The notes beneath the pieces are model-generated. The model was not told the origin of the DNA. It ran no database searches and saw only the letters and a program-made list of their open reading frames with translations. DNA of 64,000 nt from Kribbella qitaiheensis. Its GTDB lineage: Bacteria > Actinomycetota > Actinomycetes > Propionibacteriales > Kribbellaceae. The stretch is taken from NCBI RefSeq assembly GCF_014217565.1, contig NZ_CP043661.1:2480001-2544000 (forward strand), in the 5' to 3' direction. Position numbers and translations under genes: made by a program. The first letter of the stretch is position 1. Each line of letters begins with the position of its first letter. This document shows positions 1-8,458 of the stretch, piece by piece.

Positions 1-554
1 ACCGCGCGCAGGGTGCGCTTGGGGCCCTTGCCGCCGATGGTGATCGGCGGGTGCGGGGTCTGGACGGCCTTCGGTTCGCAGTACGCGTCGGTGAGCTTGA
101 TGTACTGACCGTCGAAGTTCGCGACCTTCTGGGTGAGCAGCGCGACCATCGCCTCGACGCCCTCGTCGAACCGGTCGAAGCGTTCCTTCAGCGGCGGCAG
201 GTCGATCCCGTACGCGTCGCACTCCAGCTGGTTCCAGCCGGCGCCGATGCCGAGTTCGAGGCGGCCGCCGGAGATGATGTCGGTGGTCGCGGCCATGTTC
301 GCCAGGACTGCGGGGTGCCGGTAGATCATCCCGCTCACCTGGCAGCCGACCCGGATCCGCTTGGTCGCCTGAGCCAGTGCCGCGAGCGTGGTCCACGCCT
401 CCAGGTTCGGGCCGGCCATGTCGCCGCTGAGCGGGTAGAAGTGGTCCCAGTGCCAGGCCGACTCGAAGATCTCGAACTCGTCCGCCGCGATCCAGACGTC
501 GCGCATCTGCTGCCATGTCGTGTGCTCGGGCCTGGTCTTGATCGCAAACCGCAT
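1..554 (-). CDS. LLM-class F420-dependent oxidoreductase (3' end cut by window)
   Basis: The frame opens with ATG at 554, preceded by a strong AGGAGGA ribosome site, and runs off the left edge, so the C-terminus is missing. The visible 184 or so residues begin MRFAIKTRPEHTTWQQM. They include a typical luciferase-like barrel segment (SGGRLELGIGAGWNQLE) and end in the conserved stretch TIGGKGPKRTLRA. This matches coenzyme-F420-dependent flavin-like oxidoreductases of the luciferase superfamily, which are soluble enzymes acting on diverse substrates; the substrate cannot be told. The gene is transcribed away from the decayed gene at 672. Confidence 0.85.
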   Translation of the reverse strand, partial: MRFAIKTRPEHTTWQQMRDVWIAADEFEIFESAWHWDHFYPLSGDMAGPNLEAWTTLAALAQATKRIRVGCQVSGMIYRHPAVLANMAATTDIISGGRLELGIGAGWNQLECDAYGIDLPPLKERFDRFDEGVEAMVALLTQKVANFDGQYIKLTDAYCEPKAVQTPHPPITIGGKGPKRTLRA

Positions 555-671
555 CGCAGTTCCTCCTGGGTAAAGGCTTTCCGGCAGCTCGGACCCTACT
601 CCTCCACCCCTGAGCCGCAGCCTCTCCAAATGCTGGGCGCGACGGGGCTGTGGGTGGCGATAATCGGGTCG

Positions 672-1116
672 GTGACTACTTCACATCAAGGCTGGGGAGC
701 TGTCGAGCGGCTTGATGCCGGCCGGATGGTGGCCGGGCTCGAGCGTGAGGCCGGGGTGCGGCTGGTTGTCGAAGGGTTCTGTTCCGGGGGTGAGGTCGGG
801 GCGGCCTATGTCCGGTGGGAAGACGGGCGGCGGTCGGTGTTGAAGTGGCGGCCGCGGTCGACTGTCGAGGAGATGCGGGGGTCGCTGGCGGTTGTCGACG
901 TACTCCGATCCGTTGGTCACTCTTCGCTTCGGCGCCCACAATTCCGGCCCGGCGATCGAGCAGAGGCTGGACGAGCTCCTCGACGGTTTCCCGCCCGCCG
1001 TGCTGCGGCCCATGTGGGCGCACATGAGCCTGCGGATGACCGACTGGGCGATCCGGCACTTCAGCGCCGCCGAGGTCGACCACTGGCTCGACCTCGCCGA
1101 GCAACGAGTCGCCTGA
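672..1116 (+). pseudogene. Aminoglycoside phosphotransferase-like gene remnant
   Basis: Two pieces in different frames look like the ends of one kinase-fold gene. The first, from GTG 672 to about 895, reads VTTSHQGWGAVERL and then GEVGAAYVRWEDGRRSVLKW, an N-lobe with its ATP-binding lysine. The second, from about 905 to 1116, reads MWAHMSLRMTDWAIRHF and WLDLAEQRVA, like the C-terminal helices of APH-family proteins. The catalytic loop (HxD) and Mg-binding Asp that should lie between are missing, so about 150 residues are deleted and the frame is shifted. Assignment of the two ends to one family is by pattern only. Confidence 0.55.
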
Positions 1117-1158
1117 GCGTAAGTCCTCAACCACCGGCGGCATGGCGGGTGGAGCGGG

Positions 1159-1425
1159 TCAGTCGAGGCCGAGACGAGCCCGTACTTCGGGTCTGCGTAG
1201 CGGGGGCACGGTCTGCGGCGGCACCCGGCGGTCCGGCATCTCGGCCAGCAACTCCTCGGTGATCCGGGCCACCTCGGCGGCGGCGCGCTCGATCGGACCG
1301 CGAGTGGTCGCGCTCAGGGAGCCGACCCCGGTCACCTTGCGCACGTACTGCAGGGCAGCCGCGTACACCTCTTCGGAGGTCGCCGCCGGCTCTAGTCCAC
1401 GGAGAACGGTGATGTTTCTGCACAT
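1159..1425 (-). CDS. DUF2277 family small protein
   Basis: The 88-residue protein starts MCRNITVLRGLEPAATSEEV. The CRNI-LRGLEP opening is the hallmark of the DUF2277 family, which has no known function. A longer frame exists upstream to 1485, but the family begins at this Met. It is divergent from the TetR gene at 1503 and shares a short intergenic region with it. Confidence 0.8.
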   Translation of the reverse strand: MCRNITVLRGLEPAATSEEVYAAALQYVRKVTGVGSLSATTRGPIERAAAEVARITEELLAEMPDRRVPPQTVPPLRRPEVRARLGLD

Positions 1426-1473
1426 ACTCCGACAGTACGTCCCGGCGGGGACAAATCTACGAGGTGTTGACAT

Positions 1474-1490
1474 ACCTAATGCCATTAGGT
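1474..1490. promoter_or_regulatory. Palindromic operator candidate upstream of TetR gene
   Basis: The 17-bp palindrome ACCTAATGCCATTAGGT is perfect except for its centre base. It lies 13 bp before the TetR start at 1503 and directly after a TTGACA hexamer at 1467. Position and symmetry suggest autoregulation by the TetR protein, possibly also affecting the divergent DUF2277 gene. This is inference. Confidence 0.55.
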
Positions 1491-1502
1491 TTTCCTTAGG
1501 TC

Positions 1503-2147
1503 ATGTCGACATCACAAGACCTCGACCGCCGTGGACGCCGCCGCCAGCAGACGATCGACGAGATCCTCGACGTCGCCGTGGCGTTGATGGAGTCCGAGGG
1601 CGTCGCCGCCCTGAGTCTGTCCGCGGTGGCCCGCCAGGTCGGCATGCAGCCGCCCTCGCTCTACCAGTACTTCGCTTCCAAGATGGCGATCTACGACGCG
1701 CTCTTCCAGCGCGGCGCCGAGCAGGTCTGCGGCGCGCAGCGCGCCGCCCGGGCCGCCGCAACCACGACGGACCAACTCCGGCTCGGGCTGATCGGAGTCA
1801 CCGCGTTCGGCCAGTGGTGCATGGAGAACCAGGTTCTCAGTCAATTGCTCTTCTGGCGCACGGTTCCGGGGTTCGAGCCGTCGCCGGAGGCCTTCGCCCC
1901 GGCCCAGGACATGGTGGAAGACCTTCGGAGCAACCTGCGGGCCGCGGTCGAGGCCGGGCAGCTCGAACCCACCGCGGTCAGCGAAGAGGGGATCGCCCTG
2001 TTCACGGCGATGACGGCCGGTCTGTTGTCCCAGCAGATGGCGAACGAGCCCCACGCGACGTACGAGGAAGGCCGGTTCACCCGGCTGATGCCCGTCGTCG
2101 TCGACATGTTCTACGAGCGGTACAAGCCAACCAGGGGGAAGACATGA
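1503..2147 (+). CDS. TetR family transcriptional regulator
   Basis: A 214-residue protein with an N-terminal TetR helix-turn-helix at about residues 12-58: RRQQTIDEILDVAVALME, then LSAVARQVGMQPPSLYQYF. The C-terminal ligand domain resembles the TetR_C_33/WHG type. The stop overlaps the start of the mycothiol-dependent enzyme gene (ATGA), so the two are co-transcribed. A palindrome at 1474-1490 is the likely operator. The effector is unknown. Confidence 0.9.
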   Translation: MSTSQDLDRRGRRRQQTIDEILDVAVALMESEGVAALSLSAVARQVGMQPPSLYQYFASKMAIYDALFQRGAEQVCGAQRAARAAATTTDQLRLGLIGVTAFGQWCMENQVLSQLLFWRTVPGFEPSPEAFAPAQDMVEDLRSNLRAAVEAGQLEPTAVSEEGIALFTAMTAGLLSQQMANEPHATYEEGRFTRLMPVVVDMFYERYKPTRGKT

Positions 2148-2947
2148 GCACCACCACGTTGCATGCCCGGGACATTCCCCGGGCCGACCGAGCCACCACC
2201 CGCAAGCACCGCGACGCCGAGATCCAGTCCTGGCGTGACTTGATGGACTCGCTGGACGAGGCCGACTGGCGCCGTAGTACGGTCTGCACCGAATGGGATG
2301 TGGCCGACATCGTCGGGCATCTGTGCGGGCAGGCCGAGGACGTCAACCGGCCGTGGTCCTTCCCGCTCCGGGACCGCCGGGCACGGCGCGACTACCCGGC
2401 CATCGGACTGCTCGACGCGCACATGCTGGTCCAAGCGGACGACCACCGCGGTACGCCGCCGGCCGAGTTGCAGGAGCGATTCGCCAGGCTGTGGAGGAAG
2501 GCGACGCGGACGATCAGCCGCAATCCGGCGCTGATCCGGCGGATACAGATGAAGGTCGAGGGCATGCCGGGCTTCGACAAGCTCGAACTCGGCTACATCC
2601 AGGACATCCTGCTCGCCCGCGACCTGTGGATGCATCGCGACGACGTGTGCCAAACGCTCGGTCGCACCTTCGACGCCGGCCCGTACGCCGAGGAGCTGAT
2701 CGCGCAGGTGATGCTCGACGTTCAGGACGGCCCGTTCTGGAAGGGTGCTCCGGTCGAACTGATCCTCACCGGCCAGGGCGGCGGCAGCTATCGCCTTGGC
2801 GAAGGCGATCCGATCGCCACCGTCCGTACGGACGCGGTCGGCTACATGCGCACCGTGTCAGGACGCGATGACAACCCTCGAGTCGAACTGCTCGAAGGCG
2901 ACCAGCTGGGCGCCGAAGCGGTCGCCACTTGCCGGATGCCCTTCTAG
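2144..2947 (+). CDS. Maleylpyruvate isomerase family mycothiol-dependent enzyme
   Basis: A 267-residue protein of the DinB/MDMPI superfamily. The N-terminal helical bundle has the family signature WRRSTVCTEWDVADIVGHL (about residues 44-62), with the His that normally helps bind metal. A second segment, DILLARDLWMHRDDVC, supplies further metal-ligand residues. Family members use mycothiol for isomerase or S-transfer reactions. It is translationally coupled to the TetR gene by a 4-bp overlap, so its expression probably answers to that regulator. Confidence 0.85.
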   Translation: MSTTTLHARDIPRADRATTRKHRDAEIQSWRDLMDSLDEADWRRSTVCTEWDVADIVGHLCGQAEDVNRPWSFPLRDRRARRDYPAIGLLDAHMLVQADDHRGTPPAELQERFARLWRKATRTISRNPALIRRIQMKVEGMPGFDKLELGYIQDILLARDLWMHRDDVCQTLGRTFDAGPYAEELIAQVMLDVQDGPFWKGAPVELILTGQGGGSYRLGEGDPIATVRTDAVGYMRTVSGRDDNPRVELLEGDQLGAEAVATCRMPF

Positions 2948-2967
2948 CCAACGGCAGACGGGACCAG

Positions 2968-3006
2968 CGAACCCCTCGGCTCCGGAGGAGTGAGCCGAGG
3001 GGTTCG
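2968..3006. terminator. Intrinsic terminator hairpin between convergent genes
   Basis: A perfect 15-bp stem (CGAACCCCTCGGCTC with its complement) and a 9-nt loop sit between the convergent ends at 2947 and 3018. There is no long T-run, as is usual in high-GC actinobacteria. It can serve both strands. Confidence 0.8.
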
Positions 3007-3017
3007 TAAGTACGGAA

Positions 3018-4208
3018 TCAGTACGTCGGTTGCGACGGATCGATCTGGTCGACCCAGGCGACGACGCCGCCGCCTACGTGGACCGCGTCCGAGAAGCCGG
3101 CGCCCTTGGCGATGGCAAGGACCTCGGCGGAGCGGACGCCGGACTTGCAGTGGAAGACCAACTGCTTGTCCTGCGGGAGCTGCTCGATGGCGACACCGGT
3201 CTGGAAGTCGGCCTTCGGGATCAGCACCGAGCCCGGGATCCGGTTGATCTCGTACTCGTTCGGCTCGCGGACGTCGATCAGGACGAAGTCCTTCTCGCCG
3301 TTGTCCTTGAGCTTGATCCACTCGCTCAGCTGCTTCACCGAGATGGTCGAACCGACGGCCGCGTCGGCCGCTTCCTCGGTGATCGCGCCGCAGAAGCTCT
3401 CGTAGTCGATCAGCTCGGTGACGGTCGGGTTCTCGCCGCAGATCGCGCAGTTCGGGTCCTTGCGAACCTTCAGCGCGCGCCAGTTCAGGTCGAGGGCCTC
3501 GTAGATGTTCAGCCGGCCGAGCGACGGGTCGCCGATGCCGGTGAGCAGCTTGATCGCCTCAGTCACCTGGGCGGCGCCGACGGACGCGCAGAGCACGCCG
3601 AGCACGCCACCCTCGGCGCAGGACGGGACCATGCCGGGCGGCGGCGGCTCCGGGTAGAGGCACCGGTAGCACGGGCCGTGCTCGGCCCAGAACACGCTGA
3701 CCTGGCCGTCGAAGCGGAAGATCGAGCCCCAGACGTACGGCTTGCCGAGCAGCACCGCGGCGTCGTTCACCAGGTACCGGGTGGCGAAGTTGTCGGTGCC
3801 GTCGACGATCAGGTCGTACTGCTCGAAGATCTCGAACACGTTGTCGTTGTCGAGGCGCACCTCGTGCAGGACGACGTTCGTGTACGGGTTCGCCTCGAGG
3901 ATCGACTCCTTGGCCGACTGGGCCTTGGACTTCCCGATGTCGGACTGGCCGTGGATGATCTGGCGCTGCAGGTTCGACTCGTCGACGGTGTCGAACTCGA
4001 CGATGCCGAGCGTGCCGACACCGGCCGCGGCCAGGTACAGCAGCGCGGGGCTGCCCAGACCGCCGGCGCCGATGACCAGCACCTTGGCGTTCTTGAGCCG
4101 CTTCTGGCCGGCCATCCCGACCTCGGGGATGATCAGGTGCCGGGAATACCGGCGGACCTCGTCGATGGTCAGCTCAGCGGCCGGTTCGACCAGCGGTGGC
4201 AGTGACAC
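3018..4208 (-). CDS. moeZ: Adenylyltransferase/sulfurtransferase MoeZ
   Basis: A 396-residue fusion of a ThiF/MoeB E1-like adenylyltransferase and a C-terminal rhodanese domain. The nucleotide-binding site is VIGAGGLGSPALLYLAAAGV; zinc-binding Cys pairs appear in CYRCLYPEPPP and CAICGE. The rhodanese active-site loop VFHCKSGVRS holds the persulfide cysteine. MoeZ activates and sulfurates ubiquitin-like sulfur carriers for molybdopterin, thiamine, cysteine and siderophore pathways. GTG at 4208 is chosen because it has a GAGGAG site in front and matches the family length; upstream Met codons extend into non-conserved sequence. Confidence 0.93.
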   Translation of the reverse strand: MSLPPLVEPAAELTIDEVRRYSRHLIIPEVGMAGQKRLKNAKVLVIGAGGLGSPALLYLAAAGVGTLGIVEFDTVDESNLQRQIIHGQSDIGKSKAQSAKESILEANPYTNVVLHEVRLDNDNVFEIFEQYDLIVDGTDNFATRYLVNDAAVLLGKPYVWGSIFRFDGQVSVFWAEHGPCYRCLYPEPPPPGMVPSCAEGGVLGVLCASVGAAQVTEAIKLLTGIGDPSLGRLNIYEALDLNWRALKVRKDPNCAICGENPTVTELIDYESFCGAITEEAADAAVGSTISVKQLSEWIKLKDNGEKDFVLIDVREPNEYEINRIPGSVLIPKADFQTGVAIEQLPQDKQLVFHCKSGVRSAEVLAIAKGAGFSDAVHVGGGVVAWVDQIDPSQPTY

Positions 4209-4398
4209 GGACAACTCCTCGTCAGCGGGAAAACGTGCGGCACGACTTACAACCAGTCGCACCTCCCCCATGTTCCCGCACGCTTCCAGCACACCCCACC
4301 CAGGTCCGCATCCCAAGACATTCATCCCGTACTACGGACAGCCGGGCCGGCGCCGGCGATCGGGTGCAGGTGCGGGAAGGCGTGCGGCCGGGGAACGC

Positions 4399-4433
4399 AG
4401 CAGCGCCCGGAGCTGGCTGCTCCGGGCGCTGCT
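4399..4433. terminator. Terminator hairpin after the secreted hydrolase gene
   Basis: A perfect 15-bp stem (AGCAGCGCCCGGAGC) with a 5-nt loop lies 13 bp beyond the stop at 4446 of the minus-strand gene and before the moeZ promoter region. Confidence 0.8.
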
Positions 4434-4445
4434 ACCAGCGATGGA

Positions 4446-7238
4446 TCAGTCGTTGTCGGTGATGGTCCCGGTCAGGGACAGTGGGAGCTTGATCTCGGCC
4501 CCGCCGGCCTCGGTGAGCTCGACCCTGAAGGTCTCGGTCGGCTCCTTGACCTTGTCGTCGACCAGCTTCACCTCGATCACGCCGGTCGTCTGGCCCGGTT
4601 CGAGGTAGCCGTCGATGTAGTCGATCGGCTGCGGCTCGCTGCCGTCGTCGTTCGGGTTGAGGAAGTCCTTCCCGATCACCGCGGTGCCGTTCTTCAGCGT
4701 GCCCGAGACGAAGACGTAGTCGTCGCTCGGCGCCGACAGCTTGATCGGGAACTTGAGCGAGCCCGCGTTCTCCGCGGCCGTCGCCGGGCCGATCGTCATC
4801 GTCGGCGTCGGGTCGTCGTCGATCACCGTGCCGTACCCGAACGACGCCGCCAGCAACGCCTGCTTCGGCGCGGACAGCACCAGACTGAACTCTGCGTCCG
4901 CACTGTCACGGGTATTGCCGGTGATCGCCACGGTGATCCTCTTCCGGGTCTGGCCCGGCTTGAAGACGAGGTGCTCGGCAACTGCACCGACAGAGCTGCT
5001 CAGGTTGCCGTTCGTCTCGGCGTACACGCTCACCGCGACGGGGCTCGGACGCGACATCGTCACCCAGAAGTCGACGTTCTTCGTGCCGCTGTCGCCTTCG
5101 GGGATCCTGCCGATGCTGGACGCCGACAGCTGCGGCAGCCGCGACGGCGCCGACTTGCCGAGGTCCGGCCTGGAGAAGGCCAGATCGCTGATGAACACCG
5201 ATCCGGAGGCGACCTTGTCGGTCCGCAGCTCGACCGCCCGGACGTCGCGCAGGTTGATCCCCTTCAGCGAGCTGGTCGGGATCCGGACCGTCCGGAGCAG
5301 GTTCTTCGGCAGCCCGCTGTCGTTCGAGCCGGGCATCCGCACCAGTGCGTCGCCGAGGCTGGAGGCCGGAATCGAGACCGACTTGCCCTTGCCGTCGATG
5401 ACCACGACGCTCAGGTCGGTCTTCGGTGCGCCCGCCGGGTCCGGTGCCGCCCGGAACGACAGTGCGGAGTACCGCCGGACGTCCCGCTGGGCCGCGGTCA
5501 GGTTGACCCGGACCGCACCGTTCTTGCCCGTCCAAGTCAGCTTGGTGACCGCCGTCGTCGGGGTCTTCGCGGCGAGATACGCCTCGATCCAGTGCGGTGA
5601 CTGTGCACTGTCCTCGCTCGTCACGCACTTGGCCGTGTCAGCGACAGCCCGACCGGCAGGTGCGTCCACACCCGCACACACCGTCGCCTTGGCGTTCCCG
5701 GTGACCGCTCCGGCCTTCAGCGCCTGGTCGAAGTGGTTCAGGTCCCGCCTGCTTCCGGCCGGCGCCTGCGATACGACCCGTACTACGGAGTTGCCGGCCG
5801 ACGCGGCCCGGCTGTTCGATCCGTCGAGCAGCCCGTAGAACTGGGTCTCGTGGCCGAGCTGTAGCCGGAAGAAGCCGACCACGTACGCCGTACCGACGGC
5901 TTGCTGCTGCTTCGGCGTCAACCGGCCCGCGTACTTCGCACCGCACGGTGACGCTTTGTCGTCTTCGCCGTACCAGTCGTCGTTCGAGGGCGCCTCGGAC
6001 TGACCCGGGGTCCACTCGGTGTTGAAGAAGTTGTGGTTCGCGCCGAGCACCGTCACGGTCGATCGCGGCGCGGTGTCGCCGGTCACGGAGTACCGCGTGT
6101 CGTCGTAGAACTTCTGGCCCTGCAGGTCGGAGACGTCGCCGTCGCAGTACGGCAGGATGACGCTCATCGCGACGCCGGGCACCGTGGCCCGGGCGAAGTC
6201 GGTCGGCGCCAGCGGCAGTACTGCGCGGATCCCGTACTTGCCACCGCGGTCGGCGTTCAGCACGGCCGCGCGGGCGACGCCTTCGCCACCACGCGAGTGA
6301 CCCATCAGGCCGACGTTGGTCAGATCCACCTTGCCGACGAACTTGCTCCCGAACGGACCGCCGCCGAGAGTGGACCACTTCTTCCACAGATCGAGGTGGT
6401 CCAGGATCAGCTCCGCACGCGCCTGGGCGCCGGTGTCGACGACGCCGCCGTCATACGCGTTGATGGCGTCCGCACTGATCGACACCACCTGATACCCGTT
6501 GCTGGCGAGCGCCTTCGCGGCACCGTCGTACCCGCGGTAGCTCGGGACCATCTTCTCCCCCCGCGCGCACGGCCAGGGCTTGTCCGACGGCTCGGTCGCC
6601 TCGCCGTAGCAAACCTGGTGCCGGCCGTGCAGGAAGATCACCAGCGGCCTGGCGCCGGCCACACCCTTGGGCGAATAGACCTTGCCCCGTACTTCGGACT
6701 TCTGGCCCAGGCCCGGCAGATAAACCGCCTCGTCACCCAGGTTGTACTCCGCGGTCTCGACCGCGTATCTGCCGGCGGCACCGGGGTCGGCCGCCAGCAG
6801 CGGGCCCTTCGGCGCCTTCAGCCAGTCGGCGTCGGTGGGTCCACCGGCGAGACGGCCGCGCTTGTTCTTCTCGTCGTCGGTGCCGTCCGTGGACCACACC
6901 AGCTTCACGTCCTTGGCCTTCAACAGCGCCGGATCCGAACTCACCACGGTGGCGGTCAGCCGATCCGGTGACTGCCGGGCGATCCCCACGGTCTTTCCGT
7001 CGACGGCGATCAACGGCAGCGCGTCTCGCAACGGCGCCGGCGTCGTCAGCCGCAATGTCAGTTGATATCCCCCAGCAACCTTTTGCACCTTCCAGCCTTT
7101 GCCTTTGGCAACCGGTCGTAGAGCGCCGTTGGCAAAGACTGGTGGTGCAGTGGTTACGGCCTGGGCCTGGCCGGCGGGTCCGAGCAGTGTGCCACCCAGT
7201 AGCACGACCGCAAGCCCCAGACTTCCGAATACCCGCAC
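4446..7238 (-). CDS. Secreted alpha/beta hydrolase with C-terminal Calx-beta domains
   Basis: A 930-residue exported protein. Residues 1-27 form a Sec signal peptide ending AGQAQA. Residues about 195-460 form an alpha/beta-hydrolase domain with the HG motif FLHGRH and a nucleophile elbow GHSRGGEG (Ser about 315); a cysteine-rich lid follows. The last 230 residues hold two Calx-beta-like repeats, each ending in a DDDP or DND turn (VIDDDPTP and TGTITDND). Calx-beta modules bind calcium and mediate adhesion, so the enzyme probably acts outside the cell, but the substrate is unknown. Confidence 0.8.
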   Translation of the reverse strand: MRVFGSLGLAVVLLGGTLLGPAGQAQAVTTAPPVFANGALRPVAKGKGWKVQKVAGGYQLTLRLTTPAPLRDALPLIAVDGKTVGIARQSPDRLTATVVSSDPALLKAKDVKLVWSTDGTDDEKNKRGRLAGGPTDADWLKAPKGPLLAADPGAAGRYAVETAEYNLGDEAVYLPGLGQKSEVRGKVYSPKGVAGARPLVIFLHGRHQVCYGEATEPSDKPWPCARGEKMVPSYRGYDGAAKALASNGYQVVSISADAINAYDGGVVDTGAQARAELILDHLDLWKKWSTLGGGPFGSKFVGKVDLTNVGLMGHSRGGEGVARAAVLNADRGGKYGIRAVLPLAPTDFARATVPGVAMSVILPYCDGDVSDLQGQKFYDDTRYSVTGDTAPRSTVTVLGANHNFFNTEWTPGQSEAPSNDDWYGEDDKASPCGAKYAGRLTPKQQQAVGTAYVVGFFRLQLGHETQFYGLLDGSNSRAASAGNSVVRVVSQAPAGSRRDLNHFDQALKAGAVTGNAKATVCAGVDAPAGRAVADTAKCVTSEDSAQSPHWIEAYLAAKTPTTAVTKLTWTGKNGAVRVNLTAAQRDVRRYSALSFRAAPDPAGAPKTDLSVVVIDGKGKSVSIPASSLGDALVRMPGSNDSGLPKNLLRTVRIPTSSLKGINLRDVRAVELRTDKVASGSVFISDLAFSRPDLGKSAPSRLPQLSASSIGRIPEGDSGTKNVDFWVTMSRPSPVAVSVYAETNGNLSSSVGAVAEHLVFKPGQTRKRITVAITGNTRDSADAEFSLVLSAPKQALLAASFGYGTVIDDDPTPTMTIGPATAAENAGSLKFPIKLSAPSDDYVFVSGTLKNGTAVIGKDFLNPNDDGSEPQPIDYIDGYLEPGQTTGVIEVKLVDDKVKEPTETFRVELTEAGGAEIKLPLSLTGTITDND

Positions 7239-7318
7239 AACGATCCTTTCGTCAGCAGACAGATCAATTCGACTGACTCCCGGGTTTGGCGGCGGGTTGT
7301 CGAGAACAGCGAAGTCGG

Positions 7319-7348
7319 CCCAAGATCATCCCCCGGGATGATCTTGGG
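7319..7348. promoter_or_regulatory. Perfect 14-bp inverted repeat upstream of secreted hydrolase
   Basis: CCCAAGATCATCCC and its exact complement are separated by 2 bp. It lies about 80 bp before the start at 7238 and 130 bp after the stop at 7476 on the same strand. It could be an operator for the secreted hydrolase or a terminator of the upstream gene. The 2-nt gap is too short for an ordinary hairpin loop, so a protein-binding palindrome is slightly favoured. Confidence 0.5.
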
Positions 7349-7475
7349 CGCCCAGATGGCTACCTGAGGAGGTGCCATCGGTCTCGCCGGGCTGTTAGTA
7401 CGTCAGTCGACGCCAATCGTGCCGCCGGGTGGCCGCGCGGATGTGCGGATCAGATGCCAGCTTCGTTGCAATAGC

Positions 7476-8402
7476 TCACGCGATCAGCTGGCGGAAGGCC
7501 TTCTCGACGAGCTCGGGGTGTTCCATCTGGGCGACATGGCCGGACCGCGGGAGATAGAGCAGCCGGGCATCGGGGAACGCGCGCTGGGCCTTGGTGCGGA
7601 TCCGGGCATCGACCAGGCGGTCCTTGCCGCCGTAGATCAGCTGCACCGGGACCTGGACCTTGGCCACGTCCACCCACAGCGAGCGCCGCGGCGGCGCGAG
7701 GTAGGAGAGCATGATGCTGCGGGCACCGTCCAGGGTTGCCTGCGCCCCCCACGGCTGTTCGTCGCGCCGGTGCAGCTCGTCCTCGTACACGGTTCGGAGC
7801 TCGGGCGGCAGCGCACGAGGATCACCGAAGACCATCGACAGGCCGGTCTCCAGCCGCCGGTCGAACGGGATCCGCTTGGTCCGGTCGAGCACCATTCTGC
7901 CCAGCCGGGGAATCGCCAGCGCGGTGAACCAGACCGCGGTCGCCGATGGCCGGGGATGTGGCAACGCCGGTGAGATCAGGGTCAGCGACGCGACCTGCCG
8001 CGGACGCAATGCCGCCAGGGCGACCGCGACCGCCCCGCCCATCGAGTTCCCGAACACGTGCGCCGGCTGGTCGAACTCGGCGTCCATCAGCTCACCGAGC
8101 AGGGCCGCCTGCTGCCGGATCCCACCGATGCCCGCGAGTGGCGGCGTCCGGCCGAAGCCCGGCAGGTCCGGCGCGAGGCCGCGGACCGTGTCGTTCAGCA
8201 GCAGCCCCAGAGCGGTCCAGTTCAGCGACGAGCCGCCGAGCCCGTGCACGAACAGGGCGGGTGGAAGGTCTTTGGCCGCCCCCGGCACGTCTCTGACCAA
8301 CAGTTCGACACCAGCGACCCGCACTGTTCGCGCCGGCCATTCCTGCGCCCCCAACGGCACCGTAGCGCCGGTTACTGACCCGTAACTTTCCACGAAAGCC
8401 AT
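7476..8402 (-). CDS. Alpha/beta hydrolase
   Basis: A 308-residue hydrolase with FVHGLGGSSLNW (oxyanion loop), nucleophile elbow GNSMGGA, acid region YGGKDRLVD and catalytic His in RSGHVAQMEHPE, so the triad is complete. It resembles the haloperoxidase/esterase class. ATG at 8402 (MAFVESYGSVTG) is preferred over a Met 16 residues upstream. It is divergent from the LigD-like polymerase gene at 8459. Substrate unknown. Confidence 0.85.
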   Translation of the reverse strand: MAFVESYGSVTGATVPLGAQEWPARTVRVAGVELLVRDVPGAAKDLPPALFVHGLGGSSLNWTALGLLLNDTVRGLAPDLPGFGRTPPLAGIGGIRQQAALLGELMDAEFDQPAHVFGNSMGGAVAVALAALRPRQVASLTLISPALPHPRPSATAVWFTALAIPRLGRMVLDRTKRIPFDRRLETGLSMVFGDPRALPPELRTVYEDELHRRDEQPWGAQATLDGARSIMLSYLAPPRRSLWVDVAKVQVPVQLIYGGKDRLVDARIRTKAQRAFPDARLLYLPRSGHVAQMEHPELVEKAFRQLIA

Positions 8403-8458
8403 AGTAGGCCGCTTCTCGACGGAGCGATTTGAGCGAATGACACTGGACACTGGGAGAC

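Noticed and set aside
51..1262. Long open frame across the oxidoreductase and the phosphotransferase remnant
   Set aside because: It is mostly antisense to the F420-dependent oxidoreductase and only its middle part (672-895) has protein-like content.
2111..2653. Minus-strand frame opposite the mycothiol-dependent enzyme
   Set aside because: A shadow of a clear family protein on the other strand; no ribosome site and skewed composition.
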